Assembly (NCBI GenBank): GCA_026129685.1
Contig: JAHCHO010000005.1
Location: 1-64,000, forward strand
DNA: 64,000 nucleotides
Direction: 5' to 3'
Source: Fimbriimonadaceae bacterium
GTDB lineage: Bacteria > Armatimonadota > Fimbriimonadia > Fimbriimonadales > Fimbriimonadaceae
Position 1 is the first letter of the stretch, and each line of letters opens with the position of its first letter. The notes under the pieces are model-generated. The model was not told the origin of the DNA, did no database searches, and saw only the letters and a program-made list of their open reading frames with translations. The position numbers and the translations under genes were made by a program. Shown in pieces: positions 17,771-25,716 of this stretch.

Positions 17771-18600
17771 CCCGGCCCGTTCGCGAGATCCCGTAGGCGG
17801 GCGACGCGTTCCGGCTCGACCCACTCGATCTTCGCGAGCGCTTCGGCGGCGCGGGCGAAGTACGGACGGGCGTACTCGGTCTGGCCGGAGGCGTGCAGGT
17901 TTTCGGCGATCTCCTCGATCACGAAAGGGTCTTCCGCGCCTTCGCTCGCGTGCTCCGCCTCGAGGGCGCGCAGGATGTTGAGCGCTTCTTCGTTTCGGTT
18001 GAGCGAGCGGAGGGCGCGGGCGACCGTCCAGCGGGCGATGCGCGCCTGGGGCCCTTGCCCGAACTGCTCCCGAACGGCTTGGCCGCGCGCGAATTGGGCG
18101 AGCGCCGACTCGTACTCGCCCCGATCGTGATAGGTCCAGCCGAGGTTGTTGTGAAGCGCGCCGAGCAACATCCTAGCCCGTACGTTCGGGGAGCCTTCCG
18201 CCATGCGGACGCCTCGCAGGGCCCACTGCACCTGCTCGGAGGCGTCCCCGACGATCGCCAGCATGTGCGCCGCGTCGACCGCGATATCGTCCGCTCCCGC
18301 CGCCACGGCGACTTTGAACGCTTCGTCGAAGAGGGGCGTCGAGGCGGCAGGGTCGCCGCCGGAGCGAAGAAGTCGTCCCCGCTCGATCAGGCATGCGGCG
18401 AGGGCGCGGCCTTCGGCGAGCGGCTGGACCTCGTCCAGCACGGCGCGCCCTTCGTCGAAGCGGCCCTGCAGGCCCAGGGTGCGCGCAACCTGGCTCTGGA
18501 GTTCGGGATCGTCTTGGTCCGGCAACGCGCGGAACCGGGTTTCGGTCGCTGCCGGGTCCGCGTAGTCCCAAAGGTCGTAGTAGTCGGGGGTCGCCGCCAT
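17767..18600 (-). CDS. TPR-containing cytoplasmic protein
   Basis: The 277-residue, signal-less, Ala/Glu/Arg-rich protein consists of helical hairpin repeats, e.g. LLGALHNNLGWTYHDRGEYESALAQFARGQA and EIAENLHASGQTEYARPYFARAAEALA, that fit tetratricopeptide repeats over roughly residues 50-270. Such proteins are protein-protein adaptors; no enzymatic domain is present. The stop overlaps the convergent prepilin stop by 4 nt. GATAGT lies 5 nt before ATG 18600 (TAAGAT at 8 nt is an alternative), giving a leaderless promoter. Confidence 0.7.
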   Translation of the reverse strand: MAATPDYYDLWDYADPAATETRFRALPDQDDPELQSQVARTLGLQGRFDEGRAVLDEVQPLAEGRALAACLIERGRLLRSGGDPAASTPLFDEAFKVAVAAGADDIAVDAAHMLAIVGDASEQVQWALRGVRMAEGSPNVRARMLLGALHNNLGWTYHDRGEYESALAQFARGQAVREQFGQGPQARIARWTVARALRSLNRNEEALNILRALEAEHASEGAEDPFVIEEIAENLHASGQTEYARPYFARAAEALAKIEWVEPERVARLRDLANGPG

Positions 18601-18651
18601 CGGCGACTATCTTACAGCAAGACGCACGAACGCCGGCTCGCGGGCCATCGG

Positions 18652-18990
18652 TCAACTGGTCGGGTCCGGTACCGACTCCGTTGGCGACTCCGAATAGATG
18701 GTCACGCCCTCGCGGGCGACGCGCTCGGCGAGTCGGGGGTTCTGGACGCGCTCCATTCGCACGAGGTCGAACTCGTAGACGATTGGTGTCGCTTCGATCG
18801 CCTCGACCAACCCGAGCCAGTCGTCGGCGGTGGCGGCCGGCGCCGAAACCGCGAGGTCGACGTCCGACGCTCGGCGGGCCGAGCCGGTGGCGCGGGAACC
18901 GAAGAGCCGCACCTCCCGCACGAACGGGAACCTCCGGAAGGCGTCTCGGAGGACCGCCAAGTCCCGCTCGAGCAGGTCAACTCGGCTCAC
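18652..18990 (-). CDS. Small nucleotidyltransferase-domain protein (MNT type)
   Basis: The 112-residue protein carries the minimal nucleotidyltransferase motif GSRATGSARRASDVDLAVSA, i.e. GSx10DxD with a third acid expected near FDLV. Start GTG 18990 is chosen because CAGAAT lies exactly 5 nt upstream and the domain begins shortly after. MNT proteins often pair with HEPN toxins and inactivate them by adding AMP to a Tyr. No HEPN gene is adjacent here: the neighbours are a TPR protein and a DUF1800 protein. The pairing role is therefore unsupported and the enzyme may act alone. Confidence 0.8.
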   Translation of the reverse strand: MSRVDLLERDLAVLRDAFRRFPFVREVRLFGSRATGSARRASDVDLAVSAPAATADDWLGLVEAIEATPIVYEFDLVRMERVQNPRLAERVAREGVTIYSESPTESVPDPTS

Positions 18991-19034
18991 GACACATTCT
19001 GCCTCACCAGGCAAGCACCCGCGATGCGCTGGGT

Positions 19035-20471
19035 TCAGGCCAGTTGGAACTCGGGCGAACCGAAGATCAGCCGGCAGGCGGCGGCCGCGGCGGAGTTCGC
19101 GTTGCGGGGGGTGACCGTGCCGAGCGTCTCGTGCCACACGACGTCGGTGATCTGGGCGATCTTATCCTTCGGGAGGGGGGCGTCGAACAGGGAGGCCAGG
19201 CGTCCGACGAGCCCTTCGGGGGTCGGGTCCGAGACCAATCCGATGACGGGTAAAGCCAGGTTCGGCCGTCCCCGGACGACGGGCCGTCCGGGTTCGCGGG
19301 GGGCGAATAGGGTGTCCGCCCAGGCGATGCGCTGGACCATCGTCGCGCTCGTGATCCAAGCGTTGCCGTGCTCCCATCCGGAGACGTCGGGGGGATAGAA
19401 GACGGTCATGCCCATGTTCTTCGCGGCCTGCTGGAGGGCGATGACGGGGATCATCAGGTTGCGCGGAATCTCCGCCTCCGGGCCGAGCGCCTCCATACGG
19501 CTCATCAAGGCTTGGCCGACGCCGAGTTGGCGCATGGTGGGCACGACGAAGTCCACCGGGTTCTTGACGATCTGCCGCTCGGCGCGGTCGGAGTAGAACT
19601 CGGGGGCGGCCATGATCGCCTTCAGGAGCGGCTTGATCTCGAGGTCGGAGTCGCGGAAGACCTTGGCCAAGCGTTCGACGAGTTTGGGCTCCGGGTTTTC
19701 AAAGGCGAACCACTCCCACAACTTCTTGGCGATGTGACGCGCGGTTTGGGGATCGTCGCACAGCATTTTGACGACATCGTCGCCGTTCCAATCGCCCTTC
19801 TTGCCGCGCACCGTCTTCTCGCCCGCGTCGTGGTCGAACTCGCGGAACACGAAGCCATCGTTGAGGGGTTGGCGGTCGCCGATGCGGCGACGCGCGTTCG
19901 GCCCGTAGCTCCACCCGGTGAAGGCGCGGGCGACCTCCGCGACGTCCTCTTCGGTGTAGTGGCCGATGCCGAGGGTGAACAACTCCATCAACTCGCGGGC
20001 ATAGTTCTCGTTCGGCTTGCCCGCGACGTTGTACTGGTTGTCCAGCCAGAAGATCATTGCGGGGTCGCGGCTGATGGCGAGAACGAATTCGCGGAAGTTG
20101 CCGGTCGCGTGCTTGCGGAGGAGCTCGTTCTGGTTGTAGTTGGCGGGGGGCGAGTTGACCTTGGCGGCGCTCGTGGCGAAGTGGTCGTGCCAGAAGAGCG
20201 TCATCTTCTCTTGGAGCGGGCGGCGGGTGGCGAGCATCCGCAGCATCCACCATGCCTGGACGAACGGCATGTTGGGGAACCGTTGTTGCTGGTTGCCCAA
20301 GCGCCGGATGTCCACGGCGAAGCCCTCGTCCACCTTGTCGTAGTCGAGGAGGCGATCGACCGCCCTCTCCAGTCCGCCTTCGGCGTAGTAGGCAAGCTCG
20401 GCCTCGCTGGCGCCGAGGCCAAAGCGACGGAGCAGGTGGGCGGTCTTCTCGCGGTCGGTTCGGAGCGCCAT
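19035..20471 (-). CDS. DUF1800 family protein
   Basis: The 478-residue protein shows the DUF1800 hallmarks: HLLRRFGLGASEAELAYYAEGGLERAVDRLL near the N-terminus, EKMTLFWHDHFATS, NENYARELMELFTLGIGHYTEEDV, and PPDVSGWEHGNAWI near the C-terminus. The family is common in environmental bacteria and usually sits beside a DUF1501 sulfatase-like gene; no such partner is here. Function is unknown. ATG 20471 is preferred over the upstream in-frame ATG at 20555 because the 28 extra residues (proline- and arginine-rich) lie outside the family and would overlap the promoter of the divergent lipoprotein. Confidence 0.88.
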   Translation of the reverse strand: MALRTDREKTAHLLRRFGLGASEAELAYYAEGGLERAVDRLLDYDKVDEGFAVDIRRLGNQQQRFPNMPFVQAWWMLRMLATRRPLQEKMTLFWHDHFATSAAKVNSPPANYNQNELLRKHATGNFREFVLAISRDPAMIFWLDNQYNVAGKPNENYARELMELFTLGIGHYTEEDVAEVARAFTGWSYGPNARRRIGDRQPLNDGFVFREFDHDAGEKTVRGKKGDWNGDDVVKMLCDDPQTARHIAKKLWEWFAFENPEPKLVERLAKVFRDSDLEIKPLLKAIMAAPEFYSDRAERQIVKNPVDFVVPTMRQLGVGQALMSRMEALGPEAEIPRNLMIPVIALQQAAKNMGMTVFYPPDVSGWEHGNAWITSATMVQRIAWADTLFAPREPGRPVVRGRPNLALPVIGLVSDPTPEGLVGRLASLFDAPLPKDKIAQITDVVWHETLGTVTPRNANSAAAAACRLIFGSPEFQLA

Positions 20472-20525
20472 ATCGCGCCTTGACGGACCGAACGGGGCGA
20501 GTGTTCGCTGCGGATGAATCGGCGT

Positions 20526-20531
20526 TATACT
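20526..20531 (+). promoter_or_regulatory. -10 element of the lipoprotein gene at 20554
   Basis: TATACT lies 22 nt before the start, and between them is GGAGGAGG (20542-20549), a strong Shine-Dalgarno 4 nt from the ATG. This is one of the few clearly leadered genes in the window and a useful contrast to the leaderless majority. Confidence 0.65.
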
Positions 20532-20553
20532 GAGAGCGGCCCGGAGGAGGTCC

Positions 20554-21546
20554 ATGCAATCACGGATAGGCGGTTTGGCGGTCTTGATCCTGGCGACCTT
20601 GTCGATCGGCGTACTGGGTTGCGGGGGGAGTTCTACGGAGGCGCGCGACGCGCGGTTTGAGGTCGCCCGAGGGCGAGTTCAGCGGTCGTTCGGTTTGGGC
20701 TTGAACGCGATGGCGCTGAGCGGGGCGCAGTCTCCTTTCCAGGCCGATCGGCGCAACGGCGCGGCGAACGGCGGCCCCGAGGGCGGCAACGCCACCTTCA
20801 GCATGATGGGGGGCTTCATGCGCCACGTCGCCTTCACGAACGCGGGCGTTCCGCGCCCGGACGACGGCGACGACGGAGGAAGCAGCGGCGGCGGTACGGG
20901 CTGGGGCGGCGAACCGGGGTTCTACTTCGACGAGTGGCTCGGGTTGTGGGTGGACGTCCAGATCACCGAAACCCGGGTGGCGTTCCTGCTTTACGAGGAC
21001 GAGGCCCGGGCCCGGCCGGCGGGAAGCATCGTCAGCACCTTCCCGGCCGACCCCGCCGTCTTCCCGCAGACCTACGCCTCGACCTACGAGATTCGCGCGG
21101 GCTTCCTAAACGGGTCGCACGGTTCCTATGAGGTGACGCTCGAGTCCGAGATCGCGGGCACGATGGCGTACGAGAACACGTATCCGGGCTTCGGAAAGGA
21201 CCAGGGGGCGGCGCGGTGGGACGCGTCGGGTTCGACGTGGTCGAGCCGGTACGAGGAGGAAGCCGGGTTCTGGTCTTCCGATTCCGGCACGTTCTTGGCG
21301 GACGGTTCGGGGACGACGCTTTCCGAGAACGCGTGGGGGTATCGGCTCCGGTTCGAGTACCACGCGGACGGGTCGGGCGCGGGCCGGATCGAGGGTCCCG
21401 ATCCCGGGTTGCCGGCGACGGTCACGTGGGACGCGGAGGGCAACGGCCGCATCGTCTGGGCGGACGGGACGGTCGAGACGTTCAACTGGGGTTGGTGCGT
21501 GGCGGGTTCGACGGGCACGGGCGCTAGCGCGCCGCCCGGACCCTAG
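20554..21546 (+). CDS. Glycine-rich secreted lipoprotein of unknown function
   Basis: The 330-residue protein has an N-terminal hydrophobic segment and lipobox VLGCGG (cysteine at residue 23). A low-complexity acidic/glycine linker (DDGDDGGSSGGGTGWGG, about 107-123) follows. The rest is rich in Gly, Thr, Tyr and Trp and in short beta-strand repeats (SGTFLADGSGTT, RLRFEYHADGSGAGRIEGPD, GNGRIVWADGTVETFNW) that resemble antiparallel repeat sheets of surface proteins. I recognise no family. A strong Shine-Dalgarno suggests high expression. It is divergent from the DUF1800 gene. Confidence 0.7.
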   Translation: MQSRIGGLAVLILATLSIGVLGCGGSSTEARDARFEVARGRVQRSFGLGLNAMALSGAQSPFQADRRNGAANGGPEGGNATFSMMGGFMRHVAFTNAGVPRPDDGDDGGSSGGGTGWGGEPGFYFDEWLGLWVDVQITETRVAFLLYEDEARARPAGSIVSTFPADPAVFPQTYASTYEIRAGFLNGSHGSYEVTLESEIAGTMAYENTYPGFGKDQGAARWDASGSTWSSRYEEEAGFWSSDSGTFLADGSGTTLSENAWGYRLRFEYHADGSGAGRIEGPDPGLPATVTWDAEGNGRIVWADGTVETFNWGWCVAGSTGTGASAPPGP

Positions 21547-21604
21547 GGGCAGCCTAGCCGCCTTGAGAATCAACCGAGCGGATCCCGACCGTCGCCGTCG
21601 TCCC

Positions 21605-21823
21605 CTACGCCGCGACCTCGATGCTTTCGACCCGGGTGAGCGCTTCGGGCACCGGGTCGCCATACTCCCGTAGCGTCTCGAGGTGGCCGACGATCGCCTC
21701 GCGCAGGTTGGTCCTGGCTTCGTCTAGGGACTTGCCCGTGCTGACACAACCGGGCAGGTCGGGCACGTAGGCTGAGTAATTGGTGCCTGCCCATTCGTAG
21801 ACCACGGCGAATTCGCGCTTCAT
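21605..21823 (-). CDS. hicB: HicB-type antitoxin
   Basis: The 72-residue protein has the HicB partial RNase-H fold: FAVVYEWAGTNYSAYVPDLPGCVSTGKSLDEARTNLREAI, with the diagnostic YxAYxPDLPGCxxxGxxxxEA pattern. There is no DNA-binding tail. It follows hicA with a 4-nt ATGA overlap, so toxin and antitoxin are made from one mRNA, toxin first, as in most HicAB loci. It should bind and neutralise HicA. Confidence 0.9.
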   Translation of the reverse strand: MKREFAVVYEWAGTNYSAYVPDLPGCVSTGKSLDEARTNLREAIVGHLETLREYGDPVPEALTRVESIEVAA

Positions 21824-22014
21824 CTTTGATCCTCCAGGCGGGCCTGTCGCCAAACGCTCTTTAGCGTCCCCGGTGCCAGGTCGTCCGACGGACGCCCCGG
21901 TACGGTTACCGTTCCCGGCTTCTGCGGATGCCGGAAGTGGCGATGGCTTCCTGTGGTCCGCACGTGGACCCATCCGTCCAGTTCCAGTCGTTTGATCACG
22001 TCTCGCACCTGCAT
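21820..22014 (-). CDS. hicA: HicA-type mRNA interferase toxin
   Basis: The 64-residue protein is full length for HicA (dsRBD-like fold). KRLELDGWVHVRTTGSHRHFRHPQK contains the catalytic His of the GSHxxF motif, and TVTVPGRPSDDLAPGTLKSVWRQA is the conserved C-terminal half. It should cleave mRNA at the ribosome when free of HicB. The promoter hexamer TACAAT runs directly into the annotated ATG, so translation may instead begin at the in-frame GTG two codons later (VRDVIKRL). The preceding half-uvrA gene ends only 6 nt away on the same strand. Confidence 0.9.
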   Translation of the reverse strand: MQVRDVIKRLELDGWVHVRTTGSHRHFRHPQKPGTVTVPGRPSDDLAPGTLKSVWRQARLEDQR

Positions 22015-22020
22015 TGTACG

Positions 22021-23052
22021 TCAGTCTCGAGGATTCGCGGCAGATCGGTGTCTTCCGAGCAGCGCTCGCAAGTACCCCCCCGTCCAGCTTCCTTCCTTCT
22101 CGGCCACGTCTTCCGGGGTTCCCATCGCGATGACGGTGCCGCCGCCGGTGCCGCCCTCCGGGCCCATGTCCACGATCCAGTCGGCGGTCTTGATGACGTC
22201 CAGGTTGTGCTCGATCACGACCACCGTGTTGCCCTGATCGACAAGCCGGTGAAGCACGTGGAGCAACTTCTTCACGTCGTCGAAGTGGAGTCCGGTGGTC
22301 GGTTCATCGAGGATGTAGATCGTCGAGCCGGTCGAGCGTTTTGAGAGTTCGGCGGCGAGCTTGATGCGCTGAGCCTCGCCGCCGGAGAGCGTCGTGGCGG
22401 GCTGGCCCATCCGGATATAGCCGAGGCCGACCTCGAGGAGCGTCTCCAGCTTGCGGTGGATTTTGGGGATCGGTCTGAAGAACTCGACCGCTTCCTCGAT
22501 GTTCATTTCGAGCACGTCGGCGATGGACTTGTCCTTGTAGTGGACCTCGAGGGTCTCGCGGTTATAGCGGCGGCCCTTGCAGATTTCGCACGGCACGTAG
22601 ACGTCGGGCAGGAAGTGCATCTCGATTTTGATGATGCCGTCGCCCTTGCAGGCCTCGCACCGCCCGCCCTTGACGTTGAAGCTGAACCGGCCGGTCTTGT
22701 AGCCTCGCATGCGCGAGTCGGGGGTCATCGCGAACAGGTCGCGAATCATGTCGAAGGTGCCGGTGTAGGTGGCGGGGTTCGACCGGGGGGTGCGCCCGAT
22801 CGGGGATTGGTCGATGTCGATGACCTTGTCGAACGATTCGATTCCCTCGACGCCGTCGTGCGGCTCCCAGACGGTGCGGGTGCCGTAGACCTCGAACATG
22901 AGGCGGGGAAAGAGGGTGTCCTGGATCAGGGTGGACTTGCCGGAACCGGAGACGCCGGTCACGCAGGTCAGAAGGCCCTTCGGAATGGCGACGTCGATCC
23001 CGCGGAGGTTGTTTCCGCGCGCGTTGCGGACGACGATCCAGCCAGCGGACAT
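22021..23052 (-). CDS. Half-length UvrA: C-terminal ABC module only
   Basis: The 343-residue protein matches only the second half of UvrA (normally about 950 residues). It begins near [21 protein letters not shown]. Present are Walker A GVSGSGKS (33-40), [21 protein letters not shown], the zinc module with cysteines 132, 135, 155 and 158, ABC signature LSGGEAQ (222-228) and Walker B IYILDEP (245-251). The N-terminal ATPase and UvrB-binding parts are absent, and nothing upstream (23053-23324) encodes them. It has its own -10, TATACT 9 nt before the ATG, so it is not a simple 3' remnant. It could pair with a separately encoded N-terminal half or act as a homodimer. Confidence 0.85.
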   Translation of the reverse strand: MSAGWIVVRNARGNNLRGIDVAIPKGLLTCVTGVSGSGKSTLIQDTLFPRLMFEVYGTRTVWEPHDGVEGIESFDKVIDIDQSPIGRTPRSNPATYTGTFDMIRDLFAMTPDSRMRGYKTGRFSFNVKGGRCEACKGDGIIKIEMHFLPDVYVPCEICKGRRYNRETLEVHYKDKSIADVLEMNIEEAVEFFRPIPKIHRKLETLLEVGLGYIRMGQPATTLSGGEAQRIKLAAELSKRSTGSTIYILDEPTTGLHFDDVKKLLHVLHRLVDQGNTVVVIEHNLDVIKTADWIVDMGPEGGTGGGTVIAMGTPEDVAEKEGSWTGGYLRALLGRHRSAANPRD

Positions 23053-23272
23053 GTGGACGGAAGTATATCCTTTCGGAAGACGGATGAAGGATGAAGGAGG
23101 AGTCAGGATGGAGGAAGGTGACGGGGAGTCGGGTCTCGTGGACGACCCGGTGGAACCCCGAGGGGTACGCGGCAAAGTCCGACGGCCAAGCCCGGCGGCC
23201 CTTGAGCGGCGTCGCGAGCCAATTCCGCGCGAAACCGTCTTGGCATCGGCGGATTTCGCCCCTATAATAACT

Positions 23273-23278
23273 GTCTCC
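23273..23278 (+). promoter_or_regulatory. -10 element of the histidine kinase gene
   Basis: A consensus TATAAT lies 46 nt before ATG 23325, with a modest AGGAA Shine-Dalgarno at 23316-23320, implying a leader of about 40 nt. The 272-nt gap between this gene and the divergent half-uvrA otherwise holds short GGATGAAGGA-type purine repeats near 23083-23118 and no gene. Confidence 0.55.
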
Positions 23279-23324
23279 GATCGATTCGGTCGGCTTAGCA
23301 CGAAAGGGCGGGCGGTGTAGGAAC

Positions 23325-24491
23325 ATGGACGGTGGTATTGGCTTGCGCAATGGAGCGGAAGCGGAACGGGAGCGGGCCTTGGTGGCGGCGCTCTTCGAGG
23401 CGGCGATCGACGGGTTGGTCACGATGGACGAATCCGGAAGGATCGTCGCCGTGAACCCGGCGGCCTGCCGGATGTTCGGCTACGAGGCCGCCGAACTGGT
23501 GGGACAGGACGCCGGGATTTTCATGCCCCAACCGGAGGGGAACTCCCACCGCACCTATGTCGAGCAGTACCTGAAGACGGGTCGGTCCAGCATTTTAGGT
23601 CGGGGGCGCGAGGTCGTCGGCAGGCGGCGGGACGGTTCGTTGTTCCCGCTCTCGCTTGCGGTCACTGAGGCGCGGACCCCGGACGGGGTGTGCTTTGCCG
23701 GGGTGTTGCGCGATATGACGGAAGAGCACCGCCGCCGGGACGAGCTTGAATCGCTCAACCGCGAGTTGGAGCGTCTCGTGCGCGAGCGAACGGCTCGGCT
23801 GGAAGAAGCGGTCCGGGAGTTAGAGGGGTTCAGTCACTCGGTTGCTCACGACTTGCGGGCGCCGTTGAGGGTGATCAACGGCAACGCGCGGATGCTGCTC
23901 GAGGACGCGCGCGAGGCTCTCGATTCGGAGAGCATCGAGCGGCTCGAGACGATCGCCGCCACAAGCGTTCGGTTGGCGAAGACGATGGACGATCTGCTTC
24001 AGTACGCCCGGCTCAGTCGCGTCCCGATCGTGTCGAGGCCGATCGACCTCTCCGGGGTCGTCCGGGCGGTCCACGAAGGGCTCGCCTTGCCGTGCACGCT
24101 GGAAGTCCAGGCAAACGTCATGGCCGAGGGCAATCCGGACCTCATCCGGATGGCGGTGATGAACCTGCTCGAGAACGCGGCGAAGTACCATCGGCCCGGT
24201 CGCGAGACGCACGTTCGGTTTGGCAAAGAGGGGGATGCGTACTTCGTCGCCGACGATGGCGTCGGCTTCGACATGGACCAGGCGCAGGGTCTGTTCGAAC
24301 CTTTCAAAAGGCTGCACGGCGCCGACTTTCCCGGGACGGGCATCGGCTTGGCCAACACGCGGCGGATCGTGGAGCGGCACGGGGGACGCATTTGGGCCTC
24401 GTCCGCACCGGGCGTGGGGACGACGTTCTACTTCACGCTGCACGAGAACAAGGGCGTCGAAGCGAGCGAGCGGTCGGCCCACGTCGCCTGA
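23325..24491 (+). CDS. PAS-domain sensor histidine kinase (cytoplasmic)
   Basis: The 388-residue protein has one PAS domain (about 20-130), a coiled-coil signalling helix (135-168), a HisKA dimerisation helix with phospho-acceptor His175 in [14 protein letters not shown], and a HATPase domain with N-box NLLENAAKY (280-288), G1 VADDGVGFD and G2 [21 protein letters not shown] and [19 protein letters not shown] are typical of the phytochrome-like/LytS-type kinases that lack membrane helices. No response regulator is adjacent, so the partner is unknown; the orphan KdpE-like regulator is 20 kb away. Confidence 0.92.
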   Translation: MDGGIGLRNGAEAERERALVAALFEAAIDGLVTMDESGRIVAVNPAACRMFGYEAAELVGQDAGIFMPQPEGNSHRTYVEQYLKTGRSSILGRGREVVGRRRDGSLFPLSLAVTEARTPDGVCFAGVLRDMTEEHRRRDELESLNRELERLVRERTARLEEAVRELEGFSHSVAHDLRAPLRVINGNARMLLEDAREALDSESIERLETIAATSVRLAKTMDDLLQYARLSRVPIVSRPIDLSGVVRAVHEGLALPCTLEVQANVMAEGNPDLIRMAVMNLLENAAKYHRPGRETHVRFGKEGDAYFVADDGVGFDMDQAQGLFEPFKRLHGADFPGTGIGLANTRRIVERHGGRIWASSAPGVGTTFYFTLHENKGVEASERSAHVA

Positions 24492-24548
24492 GTGCTAAGC
24501 GAACCCCGTCACTGGATGCCGTGTCCGCAGCGTCTGACGCCGCTCTCT

Positions 24549-25631
24549 TCAGAGTTTCACCGGCTTCCCCGACGCCGCCGAATCGTAGATCGCCTCGATG
24601 ATCCGAATGTCCCGTAGCCCTTCCTCGCCGGGAGTCCGCACCTGGCCACCGGTCCGTATTCGGTCCGAAAAGTGGTCGATCTGGGCGGCGAACTGGTTGT
24701 TGGCGGCAATCGGCAACGGGACCCCGTTCAGCGACAACCGATGCCCTCCGTACGGCGTGGCCGGCTCTCCGAGCAAGACGCCCTTCTCTCCCACCACCTC
24801 GAACCGGCTCTTGCCCGGCGTCCAAGAGTAGCCGCTGCCGCCGCTGCACGCGATGCCGCTCGGTAGCTTCAGGGTGAACTGGACGTCGTCCTCGCAGTCG
24901 ACGAACCGGTCGTCGTTCGGCGGGTTCGTGATCTTCGCCGAGACCTCGATCGGTTCTTCGCCCGAAAGGTAGCGCAAGGCCTGGAGCGCGTAGATGCCGA
25001 TGTCCATCATCGAACCACCCCCCGCGAGAGCGCGCTTCGTGCGCCACTGACCTCGGCCGATGTTAAAGCCGTGGTCGGACCGAAACGAACGGATTTCGCC
25101 CAGCTCGCCGTTCCGACACATCTCGATCGCCCGCAGGTTGTGCGCCTCGTAGTGCGACCGGTAGCCGATCTGCATCAGCTTCCCCGCCGAGCGGCAGGCC
25201 GCGATCATCCGCCGACAGTCTTCCGCCGTGGGCGCCATCGGCTTCTCGCAACAGACGTGCTTGTTCGCCTCCGCCGCGCGGATCGAGAACTCGGGGTGCG
25301 TGGCGGGTGGGGTGATGACGTAGACAACCTCGATGTCGGGGTCGTCCTTGATCGCCTCCATTTGACGGTACGAATAGCGCTTGCCTTTTGGGATGTCGTA
25401 CTTCTCGCCGAAGGACTCCAGCTTGGCGGGCGTTCCGCTGATCAGACCGACCAGCTTCGCGTTTCGGCAAGCCGCGAAGCTTGGCAGGATCTGGTTTTGC
25501 GCGTAGCTTCCGATGCCGAGAATCGCCCAGCCCACCGGCCGACTGTCCTGGCGTTCCCGGACCCGCTTCCGGGACAGGGCGAGGCCGAGGGTTCCGGCGA
25601 TGATGTCTCGGCGGCTGAGTTCTCGGAGCAC
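24549..25631 (-). CDS. Tat-exported Gfo/Idh/MocA oxidoreductase
   Basis: The 360-residue protein starts with a twin-arginine-like signal (LSRRDIIAGTLGLALS, residues 5-20), then the NAD(P)-binding fold GWAILGIGSYAQNQILPS, the family signature CEKPMAPTAEDCRRMIAAC, and a C-terminal alpha/beta dimerisation domain. The enzymes dehydrogenate or isomerise sugars and related polyols with tightly bound NAD(P). Tat export of cofactor-loaded members is common in Planctomycetota and Armatimonadota. The start is GTG 25631, with GAGAAT 5 nt upstream. Confidence 0.88.
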   Translation of the reverse strand: MLRELSRRDIIAGTLGLALSRKRVRERQDSRPVGWAILGIGSYAQNQILPSFAACRNAKLVGLISGTPAKLESFGEKYDIPKGKRYSYRQMEAIKDDPDIEVVYVITPPATHPEFSIRAAEANKHVCCEKPMAPTAEDCRRMIAACRSAGKLMQIGYRSHYEAHNLRAIEMCRNGELGEIRSFRSDHGFNIGRGQWRTKRALAGGGSMMDIGIYALQALRYLSGEEPIEVSAKITNPPNDDRFVDCEDDVQFTLKLPSGIACSGGSGYSWTPGKSRFEVVGEKGVLLGEPATPYGGHRLSLNGVPLPIAANNQFAAQIDHFSDRIRTGGQVRTPGEEGLRDIRIIEAIYDSAASGKPVKL

Positions 25632-25716
25632 GCTTCATTCTCGCACATCGGGCCCCCGACGGGGCTCCGGCGATCGGCCCGCGATCACCCGTGGCGACGG
25701 TCAAGAACTCCCTTCC

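Noticed and set aside
18393-19253. Long plus-strand frame across the TPR and nucleotidyltransferase genes
   Set aside because: Arg/Gly/Pro-rich antisense reading; the minus-strand genes have the real motifs and promoters.
23083-23118. Repeated GGATGAAGGA-like units, considered as a CRISPR or regulatory repeat
   Set aside because: The units are short, irregular and without spacers; they look like simple purine-rich sequence in an intergenic gap.
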